Translations under genes and position numbers: made by a program | Part shown: in pieces, positions 8,351 through 16,861 of the stretch | How the letters are laid out: each line of letters begins with the position of its first letter | How positions within the stretch are numbered: the stretch's first letter is position 1 | Notes under the pieces: generated by a model | What the model was told of the DNA's origin: nothing | Seen by the model: only the letters and a program-made list of their open reading frames with translations | Database searches by the model: none | Assembly (NCBI GenBank): GCA_017307755.1 | Contig: JAFKGQ010000003.1 | Span: 682,001-746,000, forward strand | Origin: Chitinophagaceae bacterium | GTDB lineage: Bacteria; Bacteroidota; Bacteroidia; Chitinophagales; Chitinophagaceae | Direction of reading: 5' to 3' | DNA length: 64,000 nucleotides

Positions 8351-10158
8351 GTAGCTTTTATTGTTGCATATTTCCTTTCGCCGATCTGCTGTCTCCACAT
8401 GGCGTAATAGAGGCCTTTTTCCTCCAATAGCTCACCATGGGCGCCTGTTTCCACCACCTCTCCCTTTTCCAGCACATAGATCCTGTCTGCATGCATAATG
8501 GTAGATAAACGATGCGCGATCAGAATTGTTATCTGATCGCCCCTGGAAGAGATCTCCCGGATGGTACGGGTGATGTCTTCTTCGGTCAGCGAGTCAAGCG
8601 CGGATGTAGCTTCGTCAAAGATCAGCAACTTTGGTTTTCTCAGCAACGCCCGGGCAATGGACAAACGTTGTTTCTCGCCGCCGGAAAGTTTAAGCCCCCC
8701 CTCCCCGATGAGGGTATCGATGCCTTTCTCGGCGCGTGCCAGCAGGGTCGTACAACTGGCTTTTCCCAGGGCTTCCGTCAGGTCGGCCTCTGTCGCTGCG
8801 GGGTTTACGAACAGGAGGTTTTCTTTAATGGTGCCGGCAAACAGCTGGGTGTCCTGGGTGACAAACCCGATCTGTCTACGCAGGTCGTCAAAATCAATGA
8901 CCGTCTCATCCATCCCATTGTAGAGAATTTTTCCTTCTCTGGGGCGGTAAAGCCCTACTAGTAATTTCATAAGGGTGCTCTTGCCACTGCCGGAAGGGCC
9001 GACAAATGCCAATGTCTCGCCCACCCTGGCGTCGAAGCTGATGTGGTCGATGGCGTTATGATGGGCCGTCTGATGACGAAAGACGACATCCTGGAAGGCC
9101 AGGGTCTTCACCGGGCCTAAATGCCGGGGTTCGGCGGGCGGCATCTCGGGTTTTTTCTGCATCAGGTTGTGGAAATTGATAAGGGAGGCTTCGGCTTCAC
9201 GGTAGGTAAGGATGATATTGCCCAGTTCCTGAAGGGGGCCAAAGATGAAGAAGGAATAGAATACCATGGTCAACACTTCGCCCGGGGTCAGCTTGCCCTT
9301 GAATACCAGCCAGAGAAGAAGGAACATGATACATTGCCGGAGGAAATTGACAAATGTGCCCTGTATAAAACTGAGGGCCCGGATGCTCTTTACTTTACGG
9401 AGTTCCAGGGCCAGTATCTTAAAGGTATTGTTGTTGAGACGGGTTACTTCCTGTTCTTTTAATCCCAGGCTTTTTACGAGCTCGATATTACGCAGGGATT
9501 CGGTGGTGCTGCCCGCCAGCGCGTTGGTTTCTGCGACGATGGTTTTCTGTATCCGTTTGATCTTTTTGCTGAGAATACTGGTCAGCAGGGACAGCAGGAT
9601 CATGCCGAGGACATAGATGGGCATGATAGCCCAGTGGAGGGTAAAGGAATAGATCGAGATAAAGACGATCCCGACAATGATGCCAAAGAGGGTATTGATA
9701 AAGGCGATGATGAACTTTTCCGTGTCGGTGCGTACCTTGGAAAGGGTGGAGAGGGTTTCGCCGCTGCGTTGGTCTTCGAATTCGCTGAAGGGAAGGGCCA
9801 TGGAATGGCGGAGCCCGTCGGTAAAGATGGTGGCGCCGAACTTCTGGACGATGACATTCCCGAAATAGTCCTGGAAGGCCTTGGCGATACGTGAAACCAT
9901 GGCCACGCCGATGATGATGCCCAGGAATTTGATCGTATCCCAGATAAATTGGGATTGGGTTCTTGTACCCTCCCTGACCCACTTCTTGCCCGCATCGAAA
10001 TGCCCTGTCTCGTGGGGATGAAATGCCAGTTTATCAAAGCCGATCTTGCCAAAAAAGAAGGGGTCCAGCATGGAAAAGGTCTGGTTAATGGCGGCCATGA
10101 ACAGGGCCAGGACCACCAGCCACCGGTAGGGTTTAAGATATAGCAACAGTATTTTCAT
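8347..10158 (-). CDS. MsbA-like ABC exporter
   Basis: Fused half-transporter of 603 residues with an N-terminal six-helix exporter domain (about 1-330) and a C-terminal ATPase. The Walker A is GPSGSGKSTLMK, the signature motif LSGGEKQRLS, Walker B LLIFDEATSALD, and the H-loop His is in IAHRLST. It would work as a homodimer in the inner membrane. The downstream LPS-type glycosyltransferase suggests a lipid A or lipid-linked glycan substrate, but the family also exports drugs and peptides. It is the first gene of the coupled set exporter-GT2-rhodanese. Confidence 0.88.
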   Translation of the reverse strand: MKILLLYLKPYRWLVVLALFMAAINQTFSMLDPFFFGKIGFDKLAFHPHETGHFDAGKKWVREGTRTQSQFIWDTIKFLGIIIGVAMVSRIAKAFQDYFGNVIVQKFGATIFTDGLRHSMALPFSEFEDQRSGETLSTLSKVRTDTEKFIIAFINTLFGIIVGIVFISIYSFTLHWAIMPIYVLGMILLSLLTSILSKKIKRIQKTIVAETNALAGSTTESLRNIELVKSLGLKEQEVTRLNNNTFKILALELRKVKSIRALSFIQGTFVNFLRQCIMFLLLWLVFKGKLTPGEVLTMVFYSFFIFGPLQELGNIILTYREAEASLINFHNLMQKKPEMPPAEPRHLGPVKTLAFQDVVFRHQTAHHNAIDHISFDARVGETLAFVGPSGSGKSTLMKLLVGLYRPREGKILYNGMDETVIDFDDLRRQIGFVTQDTQLFAGTIKENLLFVNPAATEADLTEALGKASCTTLLARAEKGIDTLIGEGGLKLSGGEKQRLSIARALLRKPKLLIFDEATSALDSLTEEDITRTIREISSRGDQITILIAHRLSTIMHADRIYVLEKGEVVETGAHGELLEEKGLYYAMWRQQIGERKYATIKAT

Positions 10159-10249
10159 TGACCGGGCTTTTTCTTTTATTAGGAATTATTTTAATCTTGT
10201 TAGTCGCTAAGTTACGATACCAGCGGCAAACACTTGTTTTAACACCATA

Positions 10250-10279
10250 TTGTCAGGTAAAGTTTAGACTGTACATTTG
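10250..10279 (+). promoter_or_regulatory. Bacteroidota-type promoter for the O-antigen ligase-like gene
   Basis: TTG (10250-10252), exactly 19 bases, then TACATTTG (10272-10279): a full match to the Bacteroidota -33/-7 consensus. It lies in the 157-bp gap between the divergent MsbA-like gene and the ligase-like gene, about 37 bp before the latter's ATG. Confidence 0.7.
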
Positions 10280-10315
10280 CCGGGAATCTTACCAACGCCA
10301 AAAGTCAACCATTTA

Positions 10316-11620
10316 ATGAAATCGCTGCTTTTACTGGACCTGACAGGCAGAGTCTTTTTAAAGAAAGAAAAGATCTTTTATTGGCTGGTTTCGGCATTTT
10401 ATATATCCCTGTTCCTTCCCGATATGCCAGTGATCAACAATATCCTCATTGGTGCGGCATTGATACATAGCTTGTATTACAATACGGTGCAGGAGAAGCT
10501 CTTGTTGCTGAAGGAGAGGAAAGAGATATGGCTGATGTTCCTTTTTTATGTGTGGCTTGCCGTCAGCGCATTGTTGTCAGCCAATCAGCAGGAGGGGATG
10601 GTTCTGCTCGTGCGCCGGCTGCCCCTGCTGGTCTTTCCCGTGTGTATCGGCTCTCTGTATATCAGGGAGGAGCTAAAGGACAGGATATTGTTGTCCTATT
10701 GTTTTTTTACCACCGTTGCGGCGGCGGCCTGTATGATCTATGCCTTGTTCCAGTATAGCCGGACAGGGAATGCCGGGGACCTTTATGATGACAATCTAAC
10801 GGAGGCCATCGGCCGGCCTTCGGTGTATGTGGCAATGGCTGTCAACCTGTCTCTTTTCACGTATGTATATCTGCTGCAAAAGCAGTCTTTTGCCATACAG
10901 TATAAAGGCCTTGTCTTTTTAAGCATTGCATTCCTGGTCGTCTTTCATTACATGCTGGCCAGCAGAACGTCCATCCTTACTCTGTATGCGGGTTTTGTGG
11001 CTTTTACCATCTGGCATTACGGGCGATCGCGGCAATTCGTGCGGGGCGCCATGTTGATAGCCGTGCTCGTGGCGGGCACCTTTTGGATGCTGCAGGCTTT
11101 CCCCCGTACAGCCAACCGATTCAAGGAACTAAAAAATGCCAATTATTACAGCCGGGCGGGGGAGGCGCGGGATAGTGCGCAGCGGAATTCCGATCAGTTG
11201 AACGGCACCAATGTCCGGTTTTCCGTATGGAACTGCGGCTGGGAGCTTTTCCGCCGGCATCCGGTGACGGGTGTTCCGCTGGGGGACAAGGAGGACAAAC
11301 TGATAGAGATATTCAAAGAGCGGCAATTTACTTATGCCATACAGACCCGCCTGAACATGCATAACACCTATTTGGATGTGCTCTGTAACCTGGGCATATT
11401 CGGGCTGCTGGCGTTCGTGCTGGGATATTGTCTGCTGCCTTTGCTCGCCAGCTCCAGAGCTCATGACGGACTGGGACTCTTTATCATTCTCGCTTTTACT
11501 ACTGCCATGAGCACCGAGACCTGGCTTGATCGCAGCATCGGCTGTATTATGGCGGGTTTTTTTCTAAGCCTTGTCAGTGCCTGGAAGAGAGACCTGAGAT
11601 ATTCAAATCCGGTCCCTTAA
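10316..11620 (+). CDS. O-antigen ligase/polymerase-like membrane protein (1)
   Basis: Polytopic protein of 434 residues with about ten membrane helices and one large hydrophilic loop near residues 270-345. After that loop comes MHNTYLDVLCNLGIFGLL, the Wzy_C/WaaL-type motif with its conserved His. Such proteins join or polymerise undecaprenyl-linked glycans at the periplasmic face. An in-frame TTG at 10277 would lie inside the promoter, so the ATG at 10316 is taken. Its 3' end overlaps the convergent membrane protein gene by 18 bp. Ligase and polymerase cannot be separated by sequence alone. Confidence 0.82.
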   Translation: MKSLLLLDLTGRVFLKKEKIFYWLVSAFYISLFLPDMPVINNILIGAALIHSLYYNTVQEKLLLLKERKEIWLMFLFYVWLAVSALLSANQQEGMVLLVRRLPLLVFPVCIGSLYIREELKDRILLSYCFFTTVAAAACMIYALFQYSRTGNAGDLYDDNLTEAIGRPSVYVAMAVNLSLFTYVYLLQKQSFAIQYKGLVFLSIAFLVVFHYMLASRTSILTLYAGFVAFTIWHYGRSRQFVRGAMLIAVLVAGTFWMLQAFPRTANRFKELKNANYYSRAGEARDSAQRNSDQLNGTNVRFSVWNCGWELFRRHPVTGVPLGDKEDKLIEIFKERQFTYAIQTRLNMHNTYLDVLCNLGIFGLLAFVLGYCLLPLLASSRAHDGLGLFIILAFTTAMSTETWLDRSIGCIMAGFFLSLVSAWKRDLRYSNPVP

Positions 11621-12934
11621 CAGCAGGGCTGCCGGCAGCGCATTGGCAATACACATCCAGTAAAAATACCTGAAATCCGTATCGATCTGGAATATAAAAA
11701 ACTGTGGCGCCAGGTACAGAAATGCCGATGCCACTATGCAAAAGCAGCTCACTTTTACAGGAGATGAGCCAGGCAACCGCGTTATAAGAAAAAGCAGAAC
11801 AACGGATAACAATGCCCAAAACCAGGGCTCCATATAGGGCATATACCGCTGGTATTCGAAGATCCTGAGGCTGCCACGCGTGAGGATGTTTTTATTAAAC
11901 ACAAACCCATAAGGGTTGGGGTTGGGATAAATAAGCGGGTAAAAGTAATAGAAAAAAGCAACCCCCGGCCGTTTTTTTATCCGGAGGTAACACAAAAAAC
12001 CATCGAAGCGGTTTCGCAGGTAAGCACCCGGATGGTGTACAATCGCTTCTTTCCAGCTTTTTATTACCAATGCCCTTTTTTCTTTATTCAAATCGGGAAA
12101 GAGCTTTTTTTGTTCCGGGTTCCACCATATATTGTCGAACGTGGCGGTATTGTAATGCTGAAGTATGTATCCTGAATCGAAATCCTTGTAACGGGTGATA
12201 AATTCCGGGTAATAAGATTTTCCGGTAGCAACCTGTATACCGGCAATATCAAAAAGCAGTGCTTTATATTCCGGGTATGTTTTCTCGGGCTTAAACACCG
12301 CTGTGTTCAAAAAGGCCTGCAATAGCATTCCTGTCGTAAGGAGGCAGATAGTCCACCCATATTGTACATATGTTTTTCTTTGCCCGGCCATATTTCTGAC
12401 CCATAAAAAATACAGGGGTATAGCGCCGGGGAAGGCGTTTATCCTTACGGCAAAACCATAAAAGATCAAGATGAGCGACAGGGCGGCTTCCCACCATACC
12501 ATCCGTCTTTTCCCGTAGCCGGCATACAGGATAATGGAAACGCCCAACAACCAGCTCAGCGCCATCTGCGCGTCTTTAATGATATAACCCGCAAAATTTT
12601 GTACATAGGGCGCCAGGAATACTACAAAAAGCAGCAGCAGGAAAGATTTGCGGCCGCTGAACCAGGAGCTGGCCAAAAAGTAAAAGCTGCTCCACAGCAA
12701 AATAAGTTGGAAGATAAACATCAACTGCGGGCCGCGGTGAATAAAATTCAGCAAGCTCCAGAAAGCCGCCATAACCGGCGGATGCCAGTCCGTATAATGA
12801 AAATGCAGGGATTGGTTGTATTGATCGAACGTATCGGGCGACATGAACCCGGGATAAAACGCCAGCACGTCGAATAAAAACCCGGCCAATGCGACTGCGA
12901 CAGGTATATATTTTTTATAATTGTGTATACTCAT
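11603..12934 (-). CDS. Polytopic membrane protein, GT-C-like
   Basis: Membrane protein of 443 residues with roughly ten helices. An early loop carries GFMSPDTFDQYNQSL followed by TDWHPPVMAAFW. An acidic residue in the first extracytoplasmic loop together with a nearby His/Pro motif recalls GT-C fold transferases that use polyprenyl-phosphate sugars. I do not recognise the exact family, so the call rests on topology and context. It lies among polysaccharide genes and could add a sugar on the periplasmic side. It starts 13 bp after the stop of the next ligase-like gene on the same strand. Confidence 0.55.
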   Translation of the reverse strand: MSIHNYKKYIPVAVALAGFLFDVLAFYPGFMSPDTFDQYNQSLHFHYTDWHPPVMAAFWSLLNFIHRGPQLMFIFQLILLWSSFYFLASSWFSGRKSFLLLLFVVFLAPYVQNFAGYIIKDAQMALSWLLGVSIILYAGYGKRRMVWWEAALSLILIFYGFAVRINAFPGAIPLYFLWVRNMAGQRKTYVQYGWTICLLTTGMLLQAFLNTAVFKPEKTYPEYKALLFDIAGIQVATGKSYYPEFITRYKDFDSGYILQHYNTATFDNIWWNPEQKKLFPDLNKEKRALVIKSWKEAIVHHPGAYLRNRFDGFLCYLRIKKRPGVAFFYYFYPLIYPNPNPYGFVFNKNILTRGSLRIFEYQRYMPYMEPWFWALLSVVLLFLITRLPGSSPVKVSCFCIVASAFLYLAPQFFIFQIDTDFRYFYWMCIANALPAALLLRDRI

Positions 12935-12947
12935 GAATATGCGGCCA

Positions 12948-14267
12948 TCAGGGTCTATGAAAAGGTACTAAAAGGCCTTCCTGACCTGCAGGTCTGGCCT
13001 TTGGGCTTACCGGGCTGGTCATGTATAGAAAAACGTTGAAAAAAGCGAAAAAGAACACACCCTTGTTGACTTCGAGGAAGGTGTCTATCAGACAGGTGCC
13101 TGTAACGAGGATAAGGAATGTTATATACAGGAAACTTCTGGCGCGGAAGGCATGTATAAAGGCGAAGACCAACAGGACAACAAAGGCGATCAATCCCAAT
13201 ATGCCGGAGGTAATGGTATAGGAAATGAACTGATTATGGGAATCGTAATGTTGCTCCAGTGAAACCGTCAGCCCCAGTTCTTCATATTTCTTCCACAGCT
13301 GTGGCTTTTCCTGCCCTGCCCCGTAGCCCAGCAGCGGTCTTTTTTTGATCAATTCCATGGAAGCCACCCAACGCTCGATCCTGGTGCCATCATTTTTCAA
13401 AATGCTTCCCTTTAGATCGTTGGAGTGATCTTCCACAGCATGAGTCAGCTGGGAGAGCTTTACATCCTTATTCAGCTCGCCAGTGAAACGCTCTTCAAAA
13501 TAATTGCTCCTCGTCATAAAGAAATAGATCAGCCCCGCTGCCGCCAGTCCAAACGTAGCGCTGGCGTACCAGCTGACTCTTTTCAGGACGAATGGTGTGA
13601 AGCAAAGCAGACATCCAAAAGTGAGGATAAGCACGCTGCGGGAGGTGAGCAGGAAGAGGGAAATGAGGCATAATGCCATCAGCAGGAGGATACCGGTCCG
13701 GATAAACCGATCGCTTTTTTTGAACAGGAAGGAGATGAGGGCAAACAGACAAAGAGATACATAGCAGGAGAAGAACCCGGCATGGATATCTATCGGTTTC
13801 GAATATTGATGGTTGAGGTATTGTTGTTTCAGCCATTGCGATACAGGAAGGTGAAGACCCCGCATATGGATGATGAAGTAGACCAGGAGGTAGAGGAGCG
13901 CGGAGCAGACGCCTGTGATAAAGGCGATCCAGATAGCGTCATTCTTATAGTTGGACGGTGTGTAACTGGCGCCGAAAATGAAGGGAACCAGCAGCAGCGC
14001 CAGTTTGATCTCCACCTTTTTTAAGGCCAGCGTCAGGTCGGGATCATACAAACAGGACAGTAGCACTATCCCGAAGATAGCGGTGAATATAAAAATGGCC
14101 TTTTTGTTTCTTTGCCAGCTTGACCTGTTGATACACGGCGCACTGGACAGCAGGAACAAGACCAGGAACAATTGGTTGATCTCGCGGTTGTAAGGCAGGG
14201 TAAGTAAAAACAAACAAATGCCTGTTAATTGTATCTTTTCCCGGATATTAAGGTTGACCCATCCCAT
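12948..14267 (-). CDS. O-antigen ligase/polymerase-like membrane protein (2)
   Basis: Protein of 439 residues with multiple hydrophobic helices and a hydrophilic loop (about 255-335) that includes KKRPLLGYGAGQEKPQLW and then YDSHNQFISYTITSGILGL, the Wzy_C-type motif. It is the second of three such proteins in this locus. The start overlaps the 3' end of the upstream WecG/TagA gene by 20 bp, so the two are in one transcript. Likely role: ligation or polymerisation of a lipid-linked glycan in the inner membrane. Confidence 0.82.
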   Translation of the reverse strand: MGWVNLNIREKIQLTGICLFLLTLPYNREINQLFLVLFLLSSAPCINRSSWQRNKKAIFIFTAIFGIVLLSCLYDPDLTLALKKVEIKLALLLVPFIFGASYTPSNYKNDAIWIAFITGVCSALLYLLVYFIIHMRGLHLPVSQWLKQQYLNHQYSKPIDIHAGFFSCYVSLCLFALISFLFKKSDRFIRTGILLLMALCLISLFLLTSRSVLILTFGCLLCFTPFVLKRVSWYASATFGLAAAGLIYFFMTRSNYFEERFTGELNKDVKLSQLTHAVEDHSNDLKGSILKNDGTRIERWVASMELIKKRPLLGYGAGQEKPQLWKKYEELGLTVSLEQHYDSHNQFISYTITSGILGLIAFVVLLVFAFIHAFRARSFLYITFLILVTGTCLIDTFLEVNKGVFFFAFFNVFLYMTSPVSPKARPAGQEGLLVPFHRP

Positions 14268-15072
14268 TTTTGTTACTGTTAAGTGTGCTCCATTCGGGTC
14301 TTTTGAATAACTCTTTTATTGCTATGCGCATAAACACCAGATTACCAATGGTATATCTGCGCCAGGTCCGTCTTGGTTCCTGCCAGAAGCGGTAAAGCCA
14401 TTCAGTCCCTGATTTCTGGAAGAAGGCGGGGGCTCTTTTTTTAAGCCCGAAGTAAAACTCGAAAGAGGCGCCCAGGGTGGCGATGAGACAGTTGAAGCCG
14501 ACTTTGCCGCTCAGCAGGTGATGCAGCCGCATGGCGATCTTTTGCTGTTTGGGCAGTGTGATACCGATGAAGAGATATTCCGGCTGAAAAGCCCTGATCT
14601 CTTCGATATGGCTGTCCAGAAACTTTTCGATATAGGCATCTCCATTATCAGGGAAAAAGTCTGGTACGATGTATTCGGCGAGTGGATGCTCTTCCTTCAA
14701 TTTCTGTCCGATGGAATGGTCACAAACGATAAAAAAGGCTTTTTTATTATCCTGTTTTATTCTTTCCCACAGCACGGGAAAAAGATCGCTGCCGGTGATC
14801 CTGTTTTTCAGCGCATTCTTTTTATTCAGCTTGCTAAGCCATACGATGGGCATTCCATCCGCCAGCACTACACCCGCGCCCTGGAAAAAGCGAAGCATTT
14901 GTCCATACCGGGTATAGTATTCCGCAATTTCAAAGGCATTAGGGGTGATCAGGAAATTGATATTGTCCCTTATGAACAGTTCGGGTCTTCTGGCGCCTGT
15001 GAGGAATTCCACGACTTCTTCTTCATCAGAGGCATTCCAGAATTCGAACCCAAAAAGAGGTACTTTTTTCAT
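14248..15072 (-). CDS. WecG/TagA/CpsF family glycosyltransferase
   Basis: GT26-type enzyme of 274 residues. It has the family core ITPNAFEIAEYY, then VVLADGMPIVWLSK with the conserved Asp-Gly, and later YLFIGITLPKQQKIA. Members transfer N-acetylmannosaminuronic acid, ManNAc or a related sugar onto an undecaprenyl-linked acceptor at an early step of polysaccharide synthesis. Its position between ligase-like and GT2 genes fits this. The acceptor would be made by one of the two sugar transferases at 21.3 and 22.5 kb. Confidence 0.88.
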   Translation of the reverse strand: MKKVPLFGFEFWNASDEEEVVEFLTGARRPELFIRDNINFLITPNAFEIAEYYTRYGQMLRFFQGAGVVLADGMPIVWLSKLNKKNALKNRITGSDLFPVLWERIKQDNKKAFFIVCDHSIGQKLKEEHPLAEYIVPDFFPDNGDAYIEKFLDSHIEEIRAFQPEYLFIGITLPKQQKIAMRLHHLLSGKVGFNCLIATLGASFEFYFGLKKRAPAFFQKSGTEWLYRFWQEPRRTWRRYTIGNLVFMRIAIKELFKRPEWSTLNSNKNGMGQP

Positions 15073-15087
15073 TCGATTTTATAAGCT

Positions 15088-16035
15088 TTAACGAGCTGCC
15101 TGCCAGCCAGATAGGATACCTTTCAGGCCGTACAGGGATTCTTTTAATCGGAATTTGGTCCTTAACATGGTTATTGCTGTCAATGCGAAGCTTGCTGTCA
15201 ATGCCGCCACCCTGCCGAAATTCTTTCTCGCCAGGATGATGGCGCTTCTGTTATAATGATAAAAAAACAGGTGTTTTCTGCCTTTTGTGCTGACGGTGCC
15301 TTTATGGTAAATGACACTTTTCCAGGACAAACCGTTGCAATATCCCATTTTCCTTGCCCTGATTTGCCAGTCGGCCTCTTCCGAGTACATGAAATAGGCT
15401 TCATCCATAAACCCGATCTCCGGGAGCCGGGCAAGGTCTACCAGCAGGCTGGCCCCTATTTGGAAGTAATCGGTCGGATGTGGGAGGGAGGGGGGCAGTT
15501 CCGCCACCTCTTTCCAGATCCTGTCCTTCATATATAGCTTGGATACCCCCAGGTATTTATAGTACCTGACACCACAGCACTGTATCTGCTCAGGATATGC
15601 GTAATCCAGCAACACCGAGCCGGCGAATGCAAAGGTATCGTTCTTTTGCAGGTATTCCTGCAAGTGTTGAAGGCTATCCTTTTTCACGACCGTGTCGTTA
15701 TTCAGCAGCCAGGCGTACCGATAGTGACCAGACCGAAGCAAATATCGCAGGATGACGTTATTACCTCCTGCAAAGCCTTGATTGGCAGTATTGAGCACCA
15801 GGGTAACGGGGGCCGGAGCGTCGGCATGTATGTCCAGTTGAGCCGGGGTGCAGGCAATATAGCCGGGTGAGTGGCTTCCAAGCCAATTCTCCAGCTGTTT
15901 AACAGAATCGTCGGTGGATTTATTGTCCACGATATAAATATCTGCGTCCGTCAGGGGCCAGTCGAAGCTTTCCAGGCATTCCACCGTGTCCTTCCAACCA
16001 TTCCAGTTAACGATAATGATAGCGGTGCTTTTCAT
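15088..16035 (-). CDS. Glycosyltransferase family 2 (rhamnosyltransferase-like)
   Basis: GT2 protein of 315 residues with an N-terminal nucleotide-sugar binding region (AIIIVNWNGWKDTVECLESF), IVDNKSTDDS, GFAGGNNVILRY and LLNNDTVV as the metal-binding motif. A C-terminal amphipathic stretch could touch the membrane. The pattern matches rhamnosyltransferase-like GT2 enzymes, but the sugar is inferred only. The gene sits 15 bp upstream of wecG-like and 6 bp downstream of another GT2 gene, in one minus-strand run. Confidence 0.87.
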   Translation of the reverse strand: MKSTAIIIVNWNGWKDTVECLESFDWPLTDADIYIVDNKSTDDSVKQLENWLGSHSPGYIACTPAQLDIHADAPAPVTLVLNTANQGFAGGNNVILRYLLRSGHYRYAWLLNNDTVVKKDSLQHLQEYLQKNDTFAFAGSVLLDYAYPEQIQCCGVRYYKYLGVSKLYMKDRIWKEVAELPPSLPHPTDYFQIGASLLVDLARLPEIGFMDEAYFMYSEEADWQIRARKMGYCNGLSWKSVIYHKGTVSTKGRKHLFFYHYNRSAIILARKNFGRVAALTASFALTAITMLRTKFRLKESLYGLKGILSGWQAAR

Positions 16036-16041
16036 GAAGGG

Positions 16042-16860
16042 TCAGTATATTGAAAAGGCTTTCCTGGTATATAACTTTAAAAGCCTCCCGAAATTATAGA
16101 TCCGCATGGCTGTATTGATATGTCCGTGCAGATATTTGCGGACCCGGATACCGTGCTGGGTAAGCTTTTTTTTATTGGACATCATGCTTTGATGGCCGGT
16201 GCGGATGTAAGTCTCTGTTCCTTTCACCGGGCTGTAGTCAAAACGGGCATTGTTGAGGGCGCACCGGATCCAGTAGTGCCAGTCCTCATAACTCCTGTAA
16301 GTTTCGTCGAAAGGACCGACCTGCTCTACCAGGCGTCTTCTCAGCAGCGCACAGCTGACTTCCATGATATTATTGACCAGCAGTTTCTTCAGCACTTCCC
16401 GTCCCTGACCGCTGACCTGCAGGCCCCCGGATGGGTGTTTGTCAGACAATCGCCTGGAAGGATAAAATTTGCCGGGATCCGACGTATGAAAGAAAAAGCT
16501 TTTCCCGTAGGTGAGGTCGATGTCTTCACCGGCCTGCAGGATGGCCACCTGTTCCTTCAGTTTGGAAGGATGAATAAGATCATCGCTATCGAGGAACTGG
16601 ATATAGGCGCCACGTGCATGGGCGATACCTGTGTTCCTGGCACCCGACAATCCTTTATTATGCTGATGGATATACCGGAAGCGGGGGTCTGTGTTCACAA
16701 AGGATGCAGCCACCTTATCCGTGTCATCGGTGGAACCATCATCCACAATGAGACATTCCCAATCAGTGTATTCCTGGGCCTGGACATTCTCCAATGTCTG
16801 CCCAAGGTAATGTGCATAGTTATAACTGGGGACGATTATGCTGACCAGCGGTTGATGCAT
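16042..16860 (-). CDS. Glycosyltransferase family 2
   Basis: GT2 enzyme of 272 residues with SIIVPSYNYAHYL, VDDGSTDDT and the FLDSDD metal motif, followed by the acceptor side with YRSYEDWHYWIR (ED-W type catalytic motif). The intact A-type fold and length mark a functional transferase acting at the cytoplasmic face. Only 1 bp separates it from the stop of the upstream membrane protein gene. Donor and acceptor are unknown. Confidence 0.87.
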   Translation of the reverse strand: MHQPLVSIIVPSYNYAHYLGQTLENVQAQEYTDWECLIVDDGSTDDTDKVAASFVNTDPRFRYIHQHNKGLSGARNTGIAHARGAYIQFLDSDDLIHPSKLKEQVAILQAGEDIDLTYGKSFFFHTSDPGKFYPSRRLSDKHPSGGLQVSGQGREVLKKLLVNNIMEVSCALLRRRLVEQVGPFDETYRSYEDWHYWIRCALNNARFDYSPVKGTETYIRTGHQSMMSNKKKLTQHGIRVRKYLHGHINTAMRIYNFGRLLKLYTRKAFSIY

Positions 16861-16861
16861 A

